From Fistularia commersonii (taxonomy: Eukaryota; Chordata; Actinopteri; Syngnathiformes; Fistulariidae): a DNA stretch of 64,000 nt. The stretch is taken from positions 7,881,001-7,945,000 of the forward strand of contig JBBMNZ010000030.1 in assembly GCA_037954325.1 (NCBI GenBank), read 5' to 3'. This document shows, piece after piece, positions 38,801 to 51,736 of the stretch (position 1 is the stretch's first letter; each line of letters opens with the position of its first letter). The notes under the pieces are model-generated. The model made no database searches and had not been told where the DNA came from. It saw nothing but the letters and a program-made list of their open reading frames with translations. Made by a program: the position numbers and the translations under genes.

Positions 38801-40632
38801 CCATGCATAGTTAGCATGAAAGCTGATCAAACATAAGAAACTGACATGTAGGCTCCTGGGCTTTGTTTATTTTCCCCCGCATCAGATTGTACAGTAGTTG
38901 TCCATGTTAACCGCCAACGACCTTTTGACCGTCCCCCTGGGTTCACACCTGAGGATGACGATCCCTTAGGCTTGAGCAGGGATGTGACACAAATCACGGT
39001 CTGCTGCCTTTCTGGTGCAGTAATCCATAACAACCAAAGAGCATCCTTTTTATTTTTTTGCTAAATATGTTAATAACCTCCGGCTTTATTGGTATTCAGA
39101 GCACAAGAATTTAAATGGTTAGTTCAAGTGTGACAAAAACAAATTAGCCTTCTGGCTTTCTGTACAGAGCACCTTACATTTGCTGGGAGTAGATTACATT
39201 ACATGATGTTTCACCGAATCTCATTGTTTGTGCGCATATGTTGCTAATTTGATAGATAGAGGTAGAGGTCGCCGTGTTATCTCTGGTCCGCGCGGCCACC
39301 CCTCGGGCCCCGGTGTGCTGATCAAGTCAAGGGCTAAATGTATGAGAAAGGAAACGGCGGAATTCAATTTCAAAAAGCACCTTAAGCCAAGTCCCGTCGG
39401 TTGCTTGCGAAGCAGTTGAAATGTTCATTTGAGCATGAATGCTACCGGAAGGTAGGAAAGGGATGGGGAAATAGTCTGTATGCCGGGTGTGTGGGTGGAG
39501 GTACTTATGTGAAAATCCCAGTGGCTCTTATAATTTTCCAAGATGGACCCAATCACCTCTCATGGTATCCTCACTGTGTAATTGGATAGCAGTTTACATG
39601 TTTTTGTATTCTGCAAGGCATGCCTGAGTGAAAACACCAGGATGGAGGGGTTTTCGGTATGGGTGTGCTTCTTCTCCTCCGCTTATGACAGGTGAGCTCC
39701 ACCTCTGTGGTTTCACTTTTCTGCAGAAGCACTGTATCCCAACGGTATTTGAACCTTTTGCTTTGAATCTAAAACTTTGTCCACCCTACCTTAGATGACC
39801 GAATGTCCTGGTTTTTCAGAGACTGCTCCAGTATCAAGCGTTCTTTGTCACTTATATTTTCTTCCATGATTTTATAATGTCCTGTTCCTCTTAGTATCAT
39901 CTTGCAATATAAAGGCACCAGCAAGGCCTCGCACCGCAGAGTTCCTATCTGATTTTCACCCTCAATACTTGCATTGAAGAATTATTGATTTATTATCTCC
40001 AATCGTTTTGTTGGAAATTATCTAAATGTTTGGACACCATCGCTGGTGGCCACCAGGGCGGCAAGTTCTGGTTCAGGGTTACAGGCAGAAGAGTGACGTG
40101 CACACAACTGGAATAACCTATAAATTTGAGCAACGTGCTTAACGCGACAACTAGTCAGATATCAGAGTAACCTGAGCTTGCGATGTAAATTGTAAGCAGG
40201 CTGCTTGTTCGGACCATTGTCTTTCCTCTGAAGTATATTTTCTTTTCTAAATATTTTTTTTGGATATCTTTTGAAATAAATCCAGGACAAGGTTGTCCAG
40301 TTCAACTACGATGGCCATCTTGTGTTTACAAATATGACCTCTGGGAATGCCCAACACTCCCCGCAGCTACAGGCCAGCGGGATTTGACACAAGAAAAAGA
40401 TTTGTGAGTTTGTCAGATTTGTCTGTTTGCCAGGCGAGCTCAGTGACACATCATGCAAAATGTGGCCTGACTTTAGTTTGTTATATTATTCTTATATTAT
40501 TATGGACCAAATAGAGGAAGGACCTTAAAGGACAGCTGCTGGTTACATCCCAATAATATATAAATTGATTAGTTTCAGCATTATTGCAGGTTTCTCTGCA
40601 TCAATTGCGGTGCTCATTCACAATCATTGATA
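38801..40632. other. Intron 1 segment, nothing recognised
   Basis: Ordinary intronic DNA. A GGCCACCAGGGCGGC stretch at about 40047 only loosely resembles a CTCF core. Confidence 0.45.
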
Positions 40633-41240
40633 CCGTATTTTTTGGACTATAAGCCGCTACTTTTTTCCTAGGTTTTGAACCATGCGCCGTATACAAAAGT
40701 GCGGCTATTCTATGGATTTTTCTTCCATCGTTAGGGGGCGGAAGTAGAATCCCAAATAAGATAAGATGTATAAATCAATGCAAAGAAGAATAGCAGAAAG
40801 AGCAAATAAAAAGCAGATAGAACACGCACGACAAATTACTAACTGGTACTTATTTTAAAATCCTCGCCCCTTCATCATGGAAACCACAAGAAGAAGCTTG
40901 TATGATGCTAGTTATAAGTTGAAGGCCATCGAGCTTGCTATCCACGAAGAAAACCACGCTGCGCCACGCAAGCTTAGCGTCAATGAAGCTATGGTGCCAC
41001 GTTGGAAGCGGCAGCGGGAAGAGCTCATGCAATGCCAAAAGTCGAAAAAAGCTTTCAGAGGACATAAAAGCAGGTGGTCTGAACTTGAAAATGTCCTGGA
41101 GGACATTTCTTTTCAACATATATACCTGCGGCTTATAGCCTGGCGTGGCTTGTATATATTTTTTTTAACTTTTTTTTTTTTTTTAATAGAGCGGATGCGG
41201 CTTATTTACAGGTGCGCTCTATAGTCCAGAAAATGTGGTC
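40633..41240 (+). mobile_element. Pogo-like mini-transposon (608 bp) flanked by TA
   Basis: The terminal inverted repeats are CCGTATTTTTTGGACTATAA at the 5' end and, reverse-complemented from the 3' end, GACCACATTTTCTGGACTAT. TA dinucleotides flank at 40631-40632 and 41241-41242, the target of Tc1/mariner/pogo elements. It keeps only the first part of the transposase reading frame, so it cannot move itself. It lies sense in gabbr2 intron 1. Confidence 0.85.
40877..41224 (+). CDS. Open frame encoding an isolated CENP-B/Psq-type DNA-binding domain, inside the pogo-like element
   Basis: The frame gives 115 residues from ATG 40877. Residues 4-40 (TRRSLYDASYKLKAIELA, then a helix ending VNEAMVPRWKRQREEL) match the N-terminal helix-turn-helix of pogo/Tigger transposases. 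Residues 58-76 (AFRGHKSRWSELENVLEDI) match the start of the second, CENP-B-type helix-turn-helix. The DDE catalytic domain is gone; from about residue 78 the frame runs into transposon DNA and a phenylalanine-rich tail coded by a T-run. It is most likely a transposase remnant with no stops yet. A peptide that binds related element ends is possible but unproven. Confidence 0.45.
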   Translation: METTRRSLYDASYKLKAIELAIHEENHAAPRKLSVNEAMVPRWKRQREELMQCQKSKKAFRGHKSRWSELENVLEDISFQHIYLRLIAWRGLYIFFLTFFFFLIERMRLIYRCAL

Positions 41241-41242
41241 TA

Positions 41243-43971
41243 TGCAACATGTTTGGAATCCATGATACTTATCACCTTCATCTTCGGTATTCTGTTAATT
41301 GCTTCTTTGAGACTCTAAGGTGGGGGGGGCGGACATCTTGACCTGTTTGTAACTGGATAGATGCGTCAACATGAGAGGGAGTCAAAGGGCTGTACACACA
41401 TGCACGCGCACACGCTCCTGGCTGCATTGCCAGGCGTGCCAGCTCATCAGGAGGAATTGATGAAACTCCAACTTTTTCCACCACACTTGTCTGTTTGCGG
41501 TCATAAAAGTGAGTTGTTCTGCAGTTAAACCGCACCTGAGTGAGCAAGGAGGATCTCCGTTCAGCCGCTCACCAGCGCACGCTCCACCTCCGGGATTGAC
41601 TTTGCAGTGTTTGTGATGTCACAAATCAGGCCTCGTAAAGAGAGGCTCGTAAAGCCCGCTTTTTTTCCAACGGGAAAGTGCAAATTTACACTTTCATCCT
41701 TGAATGTGAAAACAGCCCCCTAAACCCGGATCGTCCCGCACAATGGAGCTTCGACGTTAAACCGTAGGAACAAGGAGAATAAAACATGCTCGACGTGGGG
41801 TCGGGGGGGGGTGGGGTGTCGATGCAAATTTGGTCTCTGATATAGTTATTCATGTGACACAGTTATGATCCAAATTAATATGTCACTGACTTCAGATCAG
41901 ATCAGCATCAGGGAGGCTGACACAGAATCAGAGAGGTTTCTCATCTGATTTAAATATGCAAATGGTGGGCACATCTAATTTTTCTTTCTTTTTTTTTTTT
42001 TTTTGTTTGGCTTCGCCACCAGTCTGAAGTCTGGAGTCGTTCTACCGTCATTATCGACCATAACGATGCAAAATGTGCAGCGAAGGTGGTTAAACAGTTA
42101 GCGGGACTCCTGCTAAAGCTACGCAAACAGTCAACCTGTGATGCACCTGGCCGTGCTGCGGAGGAGACGTCCGCTGGGAAATCACTCAAGAGACAGAAAG
42201 AGGCGGGAGGATACCGTAGAGGAGAGGGAGAGGGGACGCAAGGCAGCTAGGATTTAAAATCACCCATGCACATATTAATGAAGATGCAAAGCGTAAACAA
42301 TATGAAAAAGGCATACACGGGTGGTTTTCTGCAGAGTTGAAAAATACCTTCGCACGGCCAACTGTTTATCACGGCAGTTTGAAACACAAGCACGCATTTC
42401 TCAACTTTAACGGTGCTTCAGGTTCTCGACGCCGACAGCAGTGGTGCCGCCGTGCTCGGCAACGAGGCGAACTCCAAGGCTTCGCCCATGAGGTGTGACC
42501 CGTGCTGACCGTTCTCACGTGCGAGGATAACACTCCAGCGAGGAGAAAATGAAAAGAAAAATATATATGTGTTGCTTCTGTCAAAGGAGAATACGCAAGC
42601 CGGTCTCATTACCAACCAAAATATTGTCTGATAGCCCCAAAGTAAAATTTTCATTTTCGATACACATTCCTCCTTGTAAAACCATATGTATTTGCTGAAG
42701 ATATTGATGAAGGCCGCCGCCTTTTTAAACGCGGAGCTCAATTAGTTTGTCACAACTCCTGCGGCCGGTGTGCAGGGCTGCCATCGATTACCAACTCAAC
42801 CATTTGCAGAGACATTTAACATGGCTGGATGTTTGACCGGTGTTTGGACTTGTTCCTCTGCAAACTGTTGAAAATGCGACCCCGCTCTTGTGAAAAGCGG
42901 TGCGAGTGCGACGGTTCTCTCAGCGCTTATTGTTTAAGGGGCGATAAATGGATCCAGGGTGATGTTTATGATGAGGCAAGCCCGTTTCCTCATAATGTCT
43001 TTTTTATTTTTTCTTGTCTTTATACCTGCGGATGATTTCCAGGAGAACATGTTTCTTGAGCTTATGGTTACCGGCCCCGGGAGAGGCGCCTGGATGCCGC
43101 ATGTCCGGAGAATTTCCATCACTTAAAATCCGGGTGTATGACACTCACCTGCGTTTCTGGAGATGTGATTTAAATGTGAAATATTGCATCTCGTCTCAGC
43201 GCACTGATATTTGGAACCAAATGGAAACCATGACTTGTTCTTTACTCGGCATCGCTTAAGCCGTCTATTACATTTCAGTCCAACGCCGTCTTCTCCTTGC
43301 ACCCTTCATTTCGCTCCCCCTACGTTCCTCGCAGGCGCCGAGTTTGCCTCGCCACCCCGCTGTCCCTCTCCTCCGAGTGGACAGAAATGAAAGGATTAGC
43401 GTGGAATGGGAGTGCTGCCGTCATTAGTGGATAGGAGCGAACAATGTTCCTGTTTGCCTCTCTCAAGGGGGCAAAGAGCAGCGGAGAGCAATAAGCAGAA
43501 ACAGTCTGTCCTTGTCAGGCCTGTAATTACATTAAGGCTCATGTAATTCTTGGCCAAAGAAAAGGGTGTTGTCTTGTTCTTGGGAGGTGTGTTTCTGTAG
43601 AAGTGATTACTTTTATGCTGGGCCCTATGAGCACAACACAGGGCCCAGGGTGGATCTCCGTGCATTGTGTTCTGGCAGCACGCAACGTGTGCGATTGTAG
43701 CATGTGTGCAACTTTCTCCCAGGGGTCATCGGCGCTTAGCATTTGGTCCCGGAGCGCCGAGTTGTTGTCATGGTCGCAGCTGGGACGCGCCAGCTCGGGC
43801 AGGTGCCTCCGTCTCTCACGCCATGACACAAACTTGCGAGAGCAGACACCTTTTCGGTGAGCTTTCCCTCTCCTAGCGGGTGCAGCGTGATTCAACCTGG
43901 GTTTAGATAAACACCAATGAGAAAGTGGAATAATCACTTTTCTTTCGGACTTAAGGCTCATTAATGCTGCA
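41243..43971. other. Intron 1 segment, nothing recognised
   Basis: Mixed DNA with G-runs at 41320 and 41800-41815 and a T-run at 41992. No domain or exon is seen. Confidence 0.45.
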
Positions 43972-44070
43972 TTTCGAACGCTGCCAGACGTCAAACTTCC
44001 CCAATGCGTGCTTAACATTGCCGTGGTTGTTAGGTAATGCATCCACTAGAGGGCAGAGTTCAGAGTTCAA
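43972..44070 (+). repeat. Dispersed repeat, copy 1, carrying a perfect CTCF core motif
   Basis: It aligns over about 100 bp with 55552-55668. Shared blocks include TTGCCGTGGTTGTTAGGTAA (TTGCCATGGTTGTTCAGTAA in the other copy), and GCATCCACTAGAGGGCAG against ACATCTACTGGTGGGCAG. It has no coding content. The family is unknown to me, possibly an old SINE or MITE. Confidence 0.7.
44043..44056 (+). promoter_or_regulatory. CTCF core motif, perfect match, inside a repeat
   Basis: CCACTAGAGGGCAG fits the vertebrate CTCF core CCASYAGRKGGCRS at all 14 positions. CTCF blocks loop extrusion and marks chromatin loop anchors. Occupancy is inferred only. Confidence 0.55.
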
Positions 44071-44810
44071 TTCCACGTCACGTTTCAGGCAATAACAAAC
44101 ATAACAATAACACAAGGCCCCGTCCGTAAGGTTATTTCATGTTGAGCATCAACAAGCCTTTACCTGGATGATCTGCAAAAGGTCATGGGGTTTCGCCTTC
44201 ACAGGGGTTTTAGAAAGCAGTGTATTCTGTATTGCAAGAAAAACAAGCGGTATCTAATCTGCTGTATTTAGACATCACGATGTCAACTGTAAACTGATTT
44301 TTCCATAAAGAGTCATATATTCATCCTTTCACCAGCTGCCGATGTTCCATGTATTATAACAGGATTGGAATTGTAAGGGACACCCATGCTAAATATGCAT
44401 TTCTCCAATACATGGCAAGAATGAAGCAAAGGAGACAATTTGTGTTCTACAAGGAGAGCTCTGATTTAGTTTTACACAGTGCAAGGGTTGAATAGTGACA
44501 CTGACATTAATGTCCTTTGAATTTTGGTGGAAAAAAAAACCCAACTTATAATTTAACAAGCTGTTTTTAATCAGCTGAGAATCGAGGTAGGGTCCTCTCG
44601 CGTTTCCATCCAATCCCTCCACAGACAAGGAACAAGGAACAGTGATTAATAAAGTTCAGTCACTTAATCAACTCCTGTTTGATTGAGGTCAGTGAACTTT
44701 GTCTCATTCAGCCTCTGCCTGATGCAGCTTTTAAAAATTCTTTTTATTTTTTTAATTTGATCTTTATTTAATCTCATTAAATTGTTTGCAATAACCTAAT
44801 AGTCCAGTTT

Positions 44811-44831
44811 ATATGTATGTATATATATATA

Positions 44832-44866
<35 letters not shown>
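44811..44866 (+). repeat. (TA)n microsatellite
   Basis: About 56 bp of TA with single TG and TTT interruptions, in AT-rich intron. Confidence 0.95.
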
Positions 44867-44870
<4 letters not shown>

Positions 44871-45333
44871 AGCCGATAAAATGTATAGATTTGATGAAAT
44901 TTAAATTCAGGTGGCCTGAGAATATGAAGAGTATCCTAAGCTCTGGTTTTAGTTGAGTTTATTTATAACGGCTGTTTACTGCATTCTGTCTGAATGTGTG
45001 TGTGTCTGTGCATGTTGGGATACAGATGGTGAAAAAAACTACTTGTGTCAGACACATTTCCCTGACCCGAGAGTTCCTTGAATTTGTGCTAGGACTGTCT
45101 GACGGCGTAACTATAGTGATGTGTTGCCGGTATGTGACTGCAGCATGTTACAGCGTGACACAGCGCCCCGGCCTGCGATACACATCAGGTCTTTGTCCGC
45201 GCACCGCCTACTCATAGTGTCCACTTCCCTGTCGGTGATTGTAGGGGTCTTTTAGTGAAAAGCAGTTGGTGAGCCCATTGTATGCCAGAAGTGATAACAG
45301 CAGACGGTGGAATCACAGCTGTAAGCCTCCCCC

Positions 45334-45362
45334 AACACACACACACACACACACACACACAC
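45334..45362 (+). repeat. (CA)n microsatellite
   Basis: About 14 CA units in the gabbr2 intron. Confidence 0.95.
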
Positions 45363-46419
45363 TTCCCAAGTGCCCGTGCACGTCACACAGTAGCAGTGGA
45401 ATACACCGCACATCTGTCACACTGTCATGCCAGTCCAAAGGAGGCAATCATGCCACATGCGATCGCAAAAGGCTGCGCCGTGACGATAAGAGATCATTTG
45501 CAATCAAACTCCGCCCGCCGTCGCTCAAATCCTAATCTTTGTGTTGCCTTTGTATGTCTGCGTGCACGGGAGTGTTTCTGTGGATAGATGGTCGGATAAA
45601 AGGATAGCGAACTAGATTAGATTCTTTCTCGTGTTGTATCAGCGGAATTATGTTTTTGTCAGGGAGAAAAAAATAAAAAATAAAAACAAAATAAATCCCA
45701 ACAGCACACAAGAGCAGGTTGCATGCCTTTTTTTTTTTTTTTTTTGATAAACAGCTCTGATCCATAAACACACATAGTACAATCTGACACCCACCCACCA
45801 ACCGTTACGGACCCATTATGAAGCTTCAATGTCCGCGGCGCTCCGTGTGTACAAATGAAGTCATTTCTCTTGAGTTTAAACGCCGCTAAGCAAACTGCAT
45901 TATAGCCTACTGAACGGAAACCCAGGGTTTATAGAGTAGTCAGCCCCTTGCCGCAGACTGTGGCTGATAAATGGGGCGGGGTCCTGATTGTAGGGACCTG
46001 CGGCAGCCCGTCTGACTAATGAACTGTTACTGTGAAGCATGGCCGCTTTATTGCCCCCCCTGTATGGGTTGTGAGTTGCATGCTATCTCTTTTTACTAGT
46101 CCATTTCCTGCTACGCCCCAGCGCACACATACACATGTAAGCGCATGTGAACATGCAAACACACTCATAAACAGGGCCCTATTTTTTTCCTCGAGGACTC
46201 TCGTCTCGCTGGTGAGTCTCAGAAGGCTCGGAACGGGGGCCGGTCTTGTAACCCGGGAGCGAAACCCTCTACCAGACTAGTTGGTAAACAACATGTTGAA
46301 AAAATGCCACTTTAATCAAATGAATCTGCCAAAGTAGTAGATTTTCTGTGTGCGTTTATGTAATGAGACCAGGCTGAAAATTGGTCATCTTAAAAATTGG
46401 TGACAAATGTACTAAACAT

Positions 46420-46682
46420 AATTCATTCATTCATTCATGATCTTTTAGGCTTTGTCCAGGCCCGTCACACAGAGTCATACGTCCATTCACCTTCTCCATC
46501 ACATGTCTGGGCAACTTAGAGCCTCCAAAAAGCTGCATGTTTTTGGACAGAAATTTTGGAGAACAGCGCAAAAACAAGGAGAACATGGAGTCTTCACAAA
46601 GAAAGGCCCTCTGTTGGAATCAAACCAGGGAACTTCTTGCTGTCGAGCAGAAGTGCTTACCTCTGCGCCGTTGTGCCACCCA
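46420..46682 (-). mobile_element. SINE copy with 3' deletion
   Basis: It starts with ATTCATTCATTCATTCATGA and lacks the CAGCTGGGAT segment. It runs through CTGGGCAACTTAGAGCCTCC and GGAGAACATGGAGTC to a head near 46640-46682 (CGTTGTGCCACCC, the reversed A-box side). Confidence 0.85.
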
Positions 46683-49119
46683 CTAAAAATCGTCAAAATA
46701 TAATGCTCATTTGCAAAATCTGCCCTGAAAAATGGTCAAACATTTTCTAGTAACCTGCGAGAAACAACCCCTCAAATGAGGAATCGGCAAGGTCGGTCAG
46801 ACGTTTTTTTCCGAAAGGCTGATTTTAATAGATGTGCGTGAGAACGTCTCATCAGGTGACTTGTGACCTCTGGTATTTGCCGTCTCCCGTCACCAAGGTG
46901 TTTATCTCGTGAAGCCGTTAAGCGGGAAAATAGGTGGCGAACGCCTCAATCCTCCGCGGCTCCACCATCTCGATGCAGAGCAAAGAGACGGACACGACAA
47001 ACTTGCCTTACCTGATCCGTCCGCTTAAATACATCAGGTGTTCGCTCGCGTTTTAATTTTCACGGGCACACGTATTCATTTCCGTGTTTGTACTGGATGT
47101 ACTTTAGACCGGCAAACATATCCAGTTAGAAGGAAAATTTAATTTGGCGACTAATCCCAGAACGGAAGCTCCTCCTTCCCAACAAATGGTGGTTAATCCA
47201 TCTTCCCTTCTTTCCATTTGGCCGCTTTGCAAGATCAGAATTGATCTGTGTTATTAAAGGTCTGTCAGCTTAGTTCTTGGGCTCCTTTCAGCAAACGCAA
47301 ACACATCTTGGGGAGAGAAGAAAAAAATCTCTCTCTTTTTCTTTTTTTTTTTTTCTTGGCATGTTGCGAGTAAATCGCAATCCCACAATACCACCCGTGG
47401 GCGGTAATCTGAATTTAGAGATTAAGCCAACTCTTCAAGAGGATGATGAGTTCACTAGATATTGTTAGCGGTTGTGAGTGGGCTTTTCCTTTATCCCTGC
47501 CGCCGCCGACGCCATGGTGGTCCTTCAAGTGGATGCTTTCCCACTCCTCACGCTCAGTCACAGCGCACTTAGTGATTTTATTTATTTTTTCTCCCAAATT
47601 GATTTTTTTAACTTTTCGTCCGATTTGTGAATCCATGATATGTCATTAACACTCATTGCCATTCCATTGGTTTCCAAAGAACGTACACGTCTGGCAGGAA
47701 GCGGACGCGTTCAAGCCGTTCTGCTGTTTACACCCGTAGATGCTTTTACTTCTGCGCTGTTTGTTTTTCCAAATGCCCGATCGTGTTTGCCAGAACACGC
47801 TGTCTTTGTTCGCGTAGCCCAACTGTCTATTGATTTCACGGCTGAAAAAAAAAAAAAAACAACAAAAAAAACGGGCAGAACACTTGCTTTCTTGAATTTG
47901 GGAAACATCCAAGAACAATTGATGCCTCTCTTTTTTTCTTCTTCTTCTTCTTCTTAAAATACCCACCTGTTTGCCAGCGCAGACCCAGACTGCACCCCGG
48001 ATCTCCTCACTTACATAAGGAGCATTTTCACCGTGTTCCATTTTTCACTTGATTTCTTTCTGGTGCATTTTCTTCTTCAACTACTCCATTACGTGACGCC
48101 TCGCAGTCACGGTGGGATGCCCGAACACTACACTCCCGGGGTTTCCGCCACCTCTTTTCCAAGAGATGCAAGGTGCCACCTCCTTCCCTGGCCATGTTTT
48201 ATTCATCGGTTTCATTACATTCGGAATTCAAAGGTAAAAGAGCAACAGGGGATAGAAACGTCACCGGCCGACGGAGGGCGAAACAGAGCAATTAAATCCG
48301 ATGTTGCATCTTTGGGCACGAAGATGTGACCGGCGGTTTGTCTTGAGAATGGCTGCACGTAAAACGGCGTTCCTGACAACCACCATTCCTCGCTTCTCCG
48401 TCTCTGATGGTTATTAGGCATTTGTGAATTTTTATCGCCTCGCTAGCATGCGACTGATGAGGCCCGCTGACAAGGCTGTCACCAGTCGGGGCTGTGACAG
48501 CTCTAGCTGCAAGAGGGAAGGTTGCCCATCACCTTAATTCAATAGAAAGCGGTTGGATGGCGAGCGAGATTTCATTATCCCACATCGAGCGGATAATTCT
48601 AGCAGTCATTTCTCCCGGAGCAAATTCACGTCAACATTTCATATTCAAAGAGACAAGAACTACAATCTCCTGTTCTGACGCAGTTGTAAACAAGCTATTA
48701 TTGCACAGTTCACGTTGCGCATGGAAGAATCCCAATAAAAAGCAGAGGAAAGAGCGCCGGGTGGGAAACGCTTGTGTAAAAGCAAATATTTCCCTTTAGC
48801 GGGAAATTCATTCGTAGGAATTAAAATGTGGGACAGAGAGCAGAGATGTGTGTTAAATAGTGTGGGAAGCTGGAATCGGCCGAATTATTGTCAAAGAAGA
48901 CTAGGAAGTCCCGCACCGAAGAGAGGACAAATCGATGAGTCTTTTGAGGGGGAGCGCTGAGAAACCAAAACATGTCAAGGAGTTGGTCCAAGAAACATCC
49001 CCCAAAATACTCCGGGCAAGTCCGTCCGAGTAAACCTTGTCGGAGATGACAAAACGGCCGATTAAAAAAAAAAAAAAAAGCCCCCCCACTTCTCACTTGC
49101 ATTAAACTGCAGTTCACGC
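46683..49119. other. Intron 1 segment, nothing recognised
   Basis: Contains a TTC patch (47936-47956) and A/T runs at 47345, 47846 and 49063. No exon is seen. Confidence 0.45.
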
Positions 49120-49420
49120 CACGCTAATTAGCATTCTTGTGGACCATTAACAATTAGCATAGCCATTATAAACCATGAGAATATCCTGCCAGGGAAAAAT
49201 ACAAAAGCAAAATGATAAAAACCTCACATCCTCTGTCAGGGCGGGTTACCTTTCCACCTTTTAGGCTCGGGCTACACGGTGTCATCTCCCCGATGCCCAA
49301 GCGGTTCCTTTTAATGTATATTAATGTCGTGTAAAGGGGACGTCAATTAGCGTTGGCGATGTGCACACACCGTGCATTTATTCATGAGGCGGGTAAACCC
49401 GCTAATTGTATGTATGGGAG
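49120..49420. other. Repeat-free block rich in homeodomain cores, candidate enhancer
   Basis: Eight or so ATTA/TAAT cores fall within 300 bp, including GCTAATTAGCATTC, AACAATTAGCATAGC, CGTCAATTAGCGTTGG and CCGCTAATTGTATG. Octamer-like and TTCATGAGGCGGG segments also occur. The density is above the surroundings. Homeobox-driven enhancer function is inference. Confidence 0.3.
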
Positions 49421-51703
49421 GCATCCATCATGGGTGGCGCCGATCGGATTGATGTTAACACAGCCGATGACATGGATGGATGCGCCCGTGCCATCTGTCC
49501 GCCGTTTGCGTCAGCCGTGACCGGCGAGCCTCATGTGGAGGCCTCCTCTGAACACGCGCGGGTCAAAGACGGCGGGACGGAGCGGCTTTTGTCCGATCTC
49601 GAACTTAAAGAAGAATTGAATCACACGGTTGCGTTTATGAATATTAAATGCGGCAGGCAAATCCGCGCTCCTGCAGTGACCTGCCTCGGCTTGCTCGTGC
49701 TGAATAAAAGAACATATTTACTAGATCACCACTTTTAAGATATATGAATCAGAATTATACAGGGTCCCTGGTGGTTGTTGGCAGCCTCCCTCTACATAAA
49801 TATTATCTGTATACCAGGACTCTGTGCCGCTCTCCGCACTGTTGACTCGCTCTCTCTGACACACAGGGGAGCCTCTATTGATTTTTAGAAGGCCTTCATA
49901 CCGGCTTCTCCGGCTCACTGGAATCACATTTTCAGGAGTGCCTCTCCTTCCCGTGTCCTGAGACAGCGGCTGCCAACCTCCTCCGCCCTCGGAGCCGCAC
50001 CCACGTGCATCCAAGAAAAGCTGAACGCCTACCAAATCATAAAATTGGACACTAGTTACCGTGATACTAAAATAATCTTACTTTCGCGGCGATACTTTTT
50101 CTTTGCACTTTGTACTAAACGGTCTGTAATTAAGGAATAAATCAGTTTGTAAAGTTGAACGAGTGAGATAAAAAAAAGGAGGGAATAAAGTTAGAGCTGA
50201 TTTTATTTATCTATATTTCATGTCTCCCTTATTTTCTCAGTTCTTTGGTGACAAAACAAATACTCACCAAATACTTATCAAAAGCTCTGCTAGCTTAGCA
50301 CGCTACGCATGCAGCGGTAGGTCACCGCTCGGCTCGACACATGTGTGAAATTAACACGACACAACTCAAACATAACACCCAGCCTTATTTGCATTTCTAA
50401 CGTTTGCAAACGCGGAGCAGACAAACATTTCCTTGTGACCCTTAGTTGGGAAAACAGTGACCTGAGGTTCGCAGTAACAACTACCATACTCCATTCAGAA
50501 GTTTCTGTTATGATTATTTTTAAAAACAAAGAAAACACTTTTTATATACATCCATTTCTATGAAAATGAATTCCATAAAATTTCATAAAGAAGCCCAAAG
50601 CTCCAATTTTGCAATACCTACATACATATTATATGTATGCTTAGCTTACACATACACACACACACACACGTACACTCACACCCGACGGGGAATCAGTGTT
50701 AGTCCGCTTGTTCCTCAAGGCAGAATATGTGATGACGACGGCAGGGGACCACGGGGTCGTGACCATTCTTCTCTCTCTGATAGAGGGCAAATGTAAATGT
50801 CAGCCGTGTCTGAAAAAGAAAGGTCTGTTGGTCTCTGATGCTGCACAGAATAAGCTGTGACAGATGGGAAAAGCAATTTATGGAGGCGAGGCTAAAGGGA
50901 GGGGGGGATAAAAAAAAAAAGAGGAGGCCAAACCGGATTGTGGTATCATTTTATAGAGTGTAACGTATCGGTCGTGACAGAAATCAAAGTTGTTATTCCT
51001 GAAATTCAAAAGACACAGCTGTACCGTTTATTAAAAAAAAAAAAAAAATCACTAAAAGGCTTTACTAGCCATTGATTTCTATGTAAATATCTGGTTGGCC
51101 TATTTGTATTGACCAGCCCAGGCTGGGACGTGACACCCCCCCCCCGGGCAACGGGTAAAAACCTTGACACTGTTGGCGATCCATAAAAAAATGAAAATCC
51201 GAAACGTCGGCGCTCAATGCAAGATATGCAGCAGCGAACATAAATCTCAATGTTCGGTTTTTGCCGTCAGCGTGAAACCACGGCCTGAATGTCACGCGTC
51301 ACATTTCCCTCCCGCCGCAACAAAGACAGACTAAGAATAATGTTAGCGCCCATTGGACTCCATTATTTATGAGGTTAATTGAAATATTAACGGAGCTAGT
51401 TAGGCGCTGGAGATGCGCGGAAACTCGTTGAACTCGCAGAGGAAAGCGATGTTTTATTCACGCGTGGGGGGAGACGTCACCGCGAATCAAATATATCTCT
51501 GGGTTATTGTGATATGAATCTCCAGAAGGGACCGAGGAGATCTCTTTATGTTCACGTACCTACATTTCTACAGCCCGGATTGTGTCATTATGTGAGTTTA
51601 ATTGCACTGATGCATGCCTGTGTGCATGTGTGGGCCTTCAAGACAGTCGTTTGGGGTTGCCGGCAAGCAAGCGAGAAGGAACATGACAAGTGTGCCAGAC
51701 TTG

Positions 51704-51736
<33 letters not shown>

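Noticed and set aside
40045..40064. CTCF site at GGCCACCAGGGCGGC
   Set aside because: Misses two of the most constrained core positions, so a real match is unlikely.
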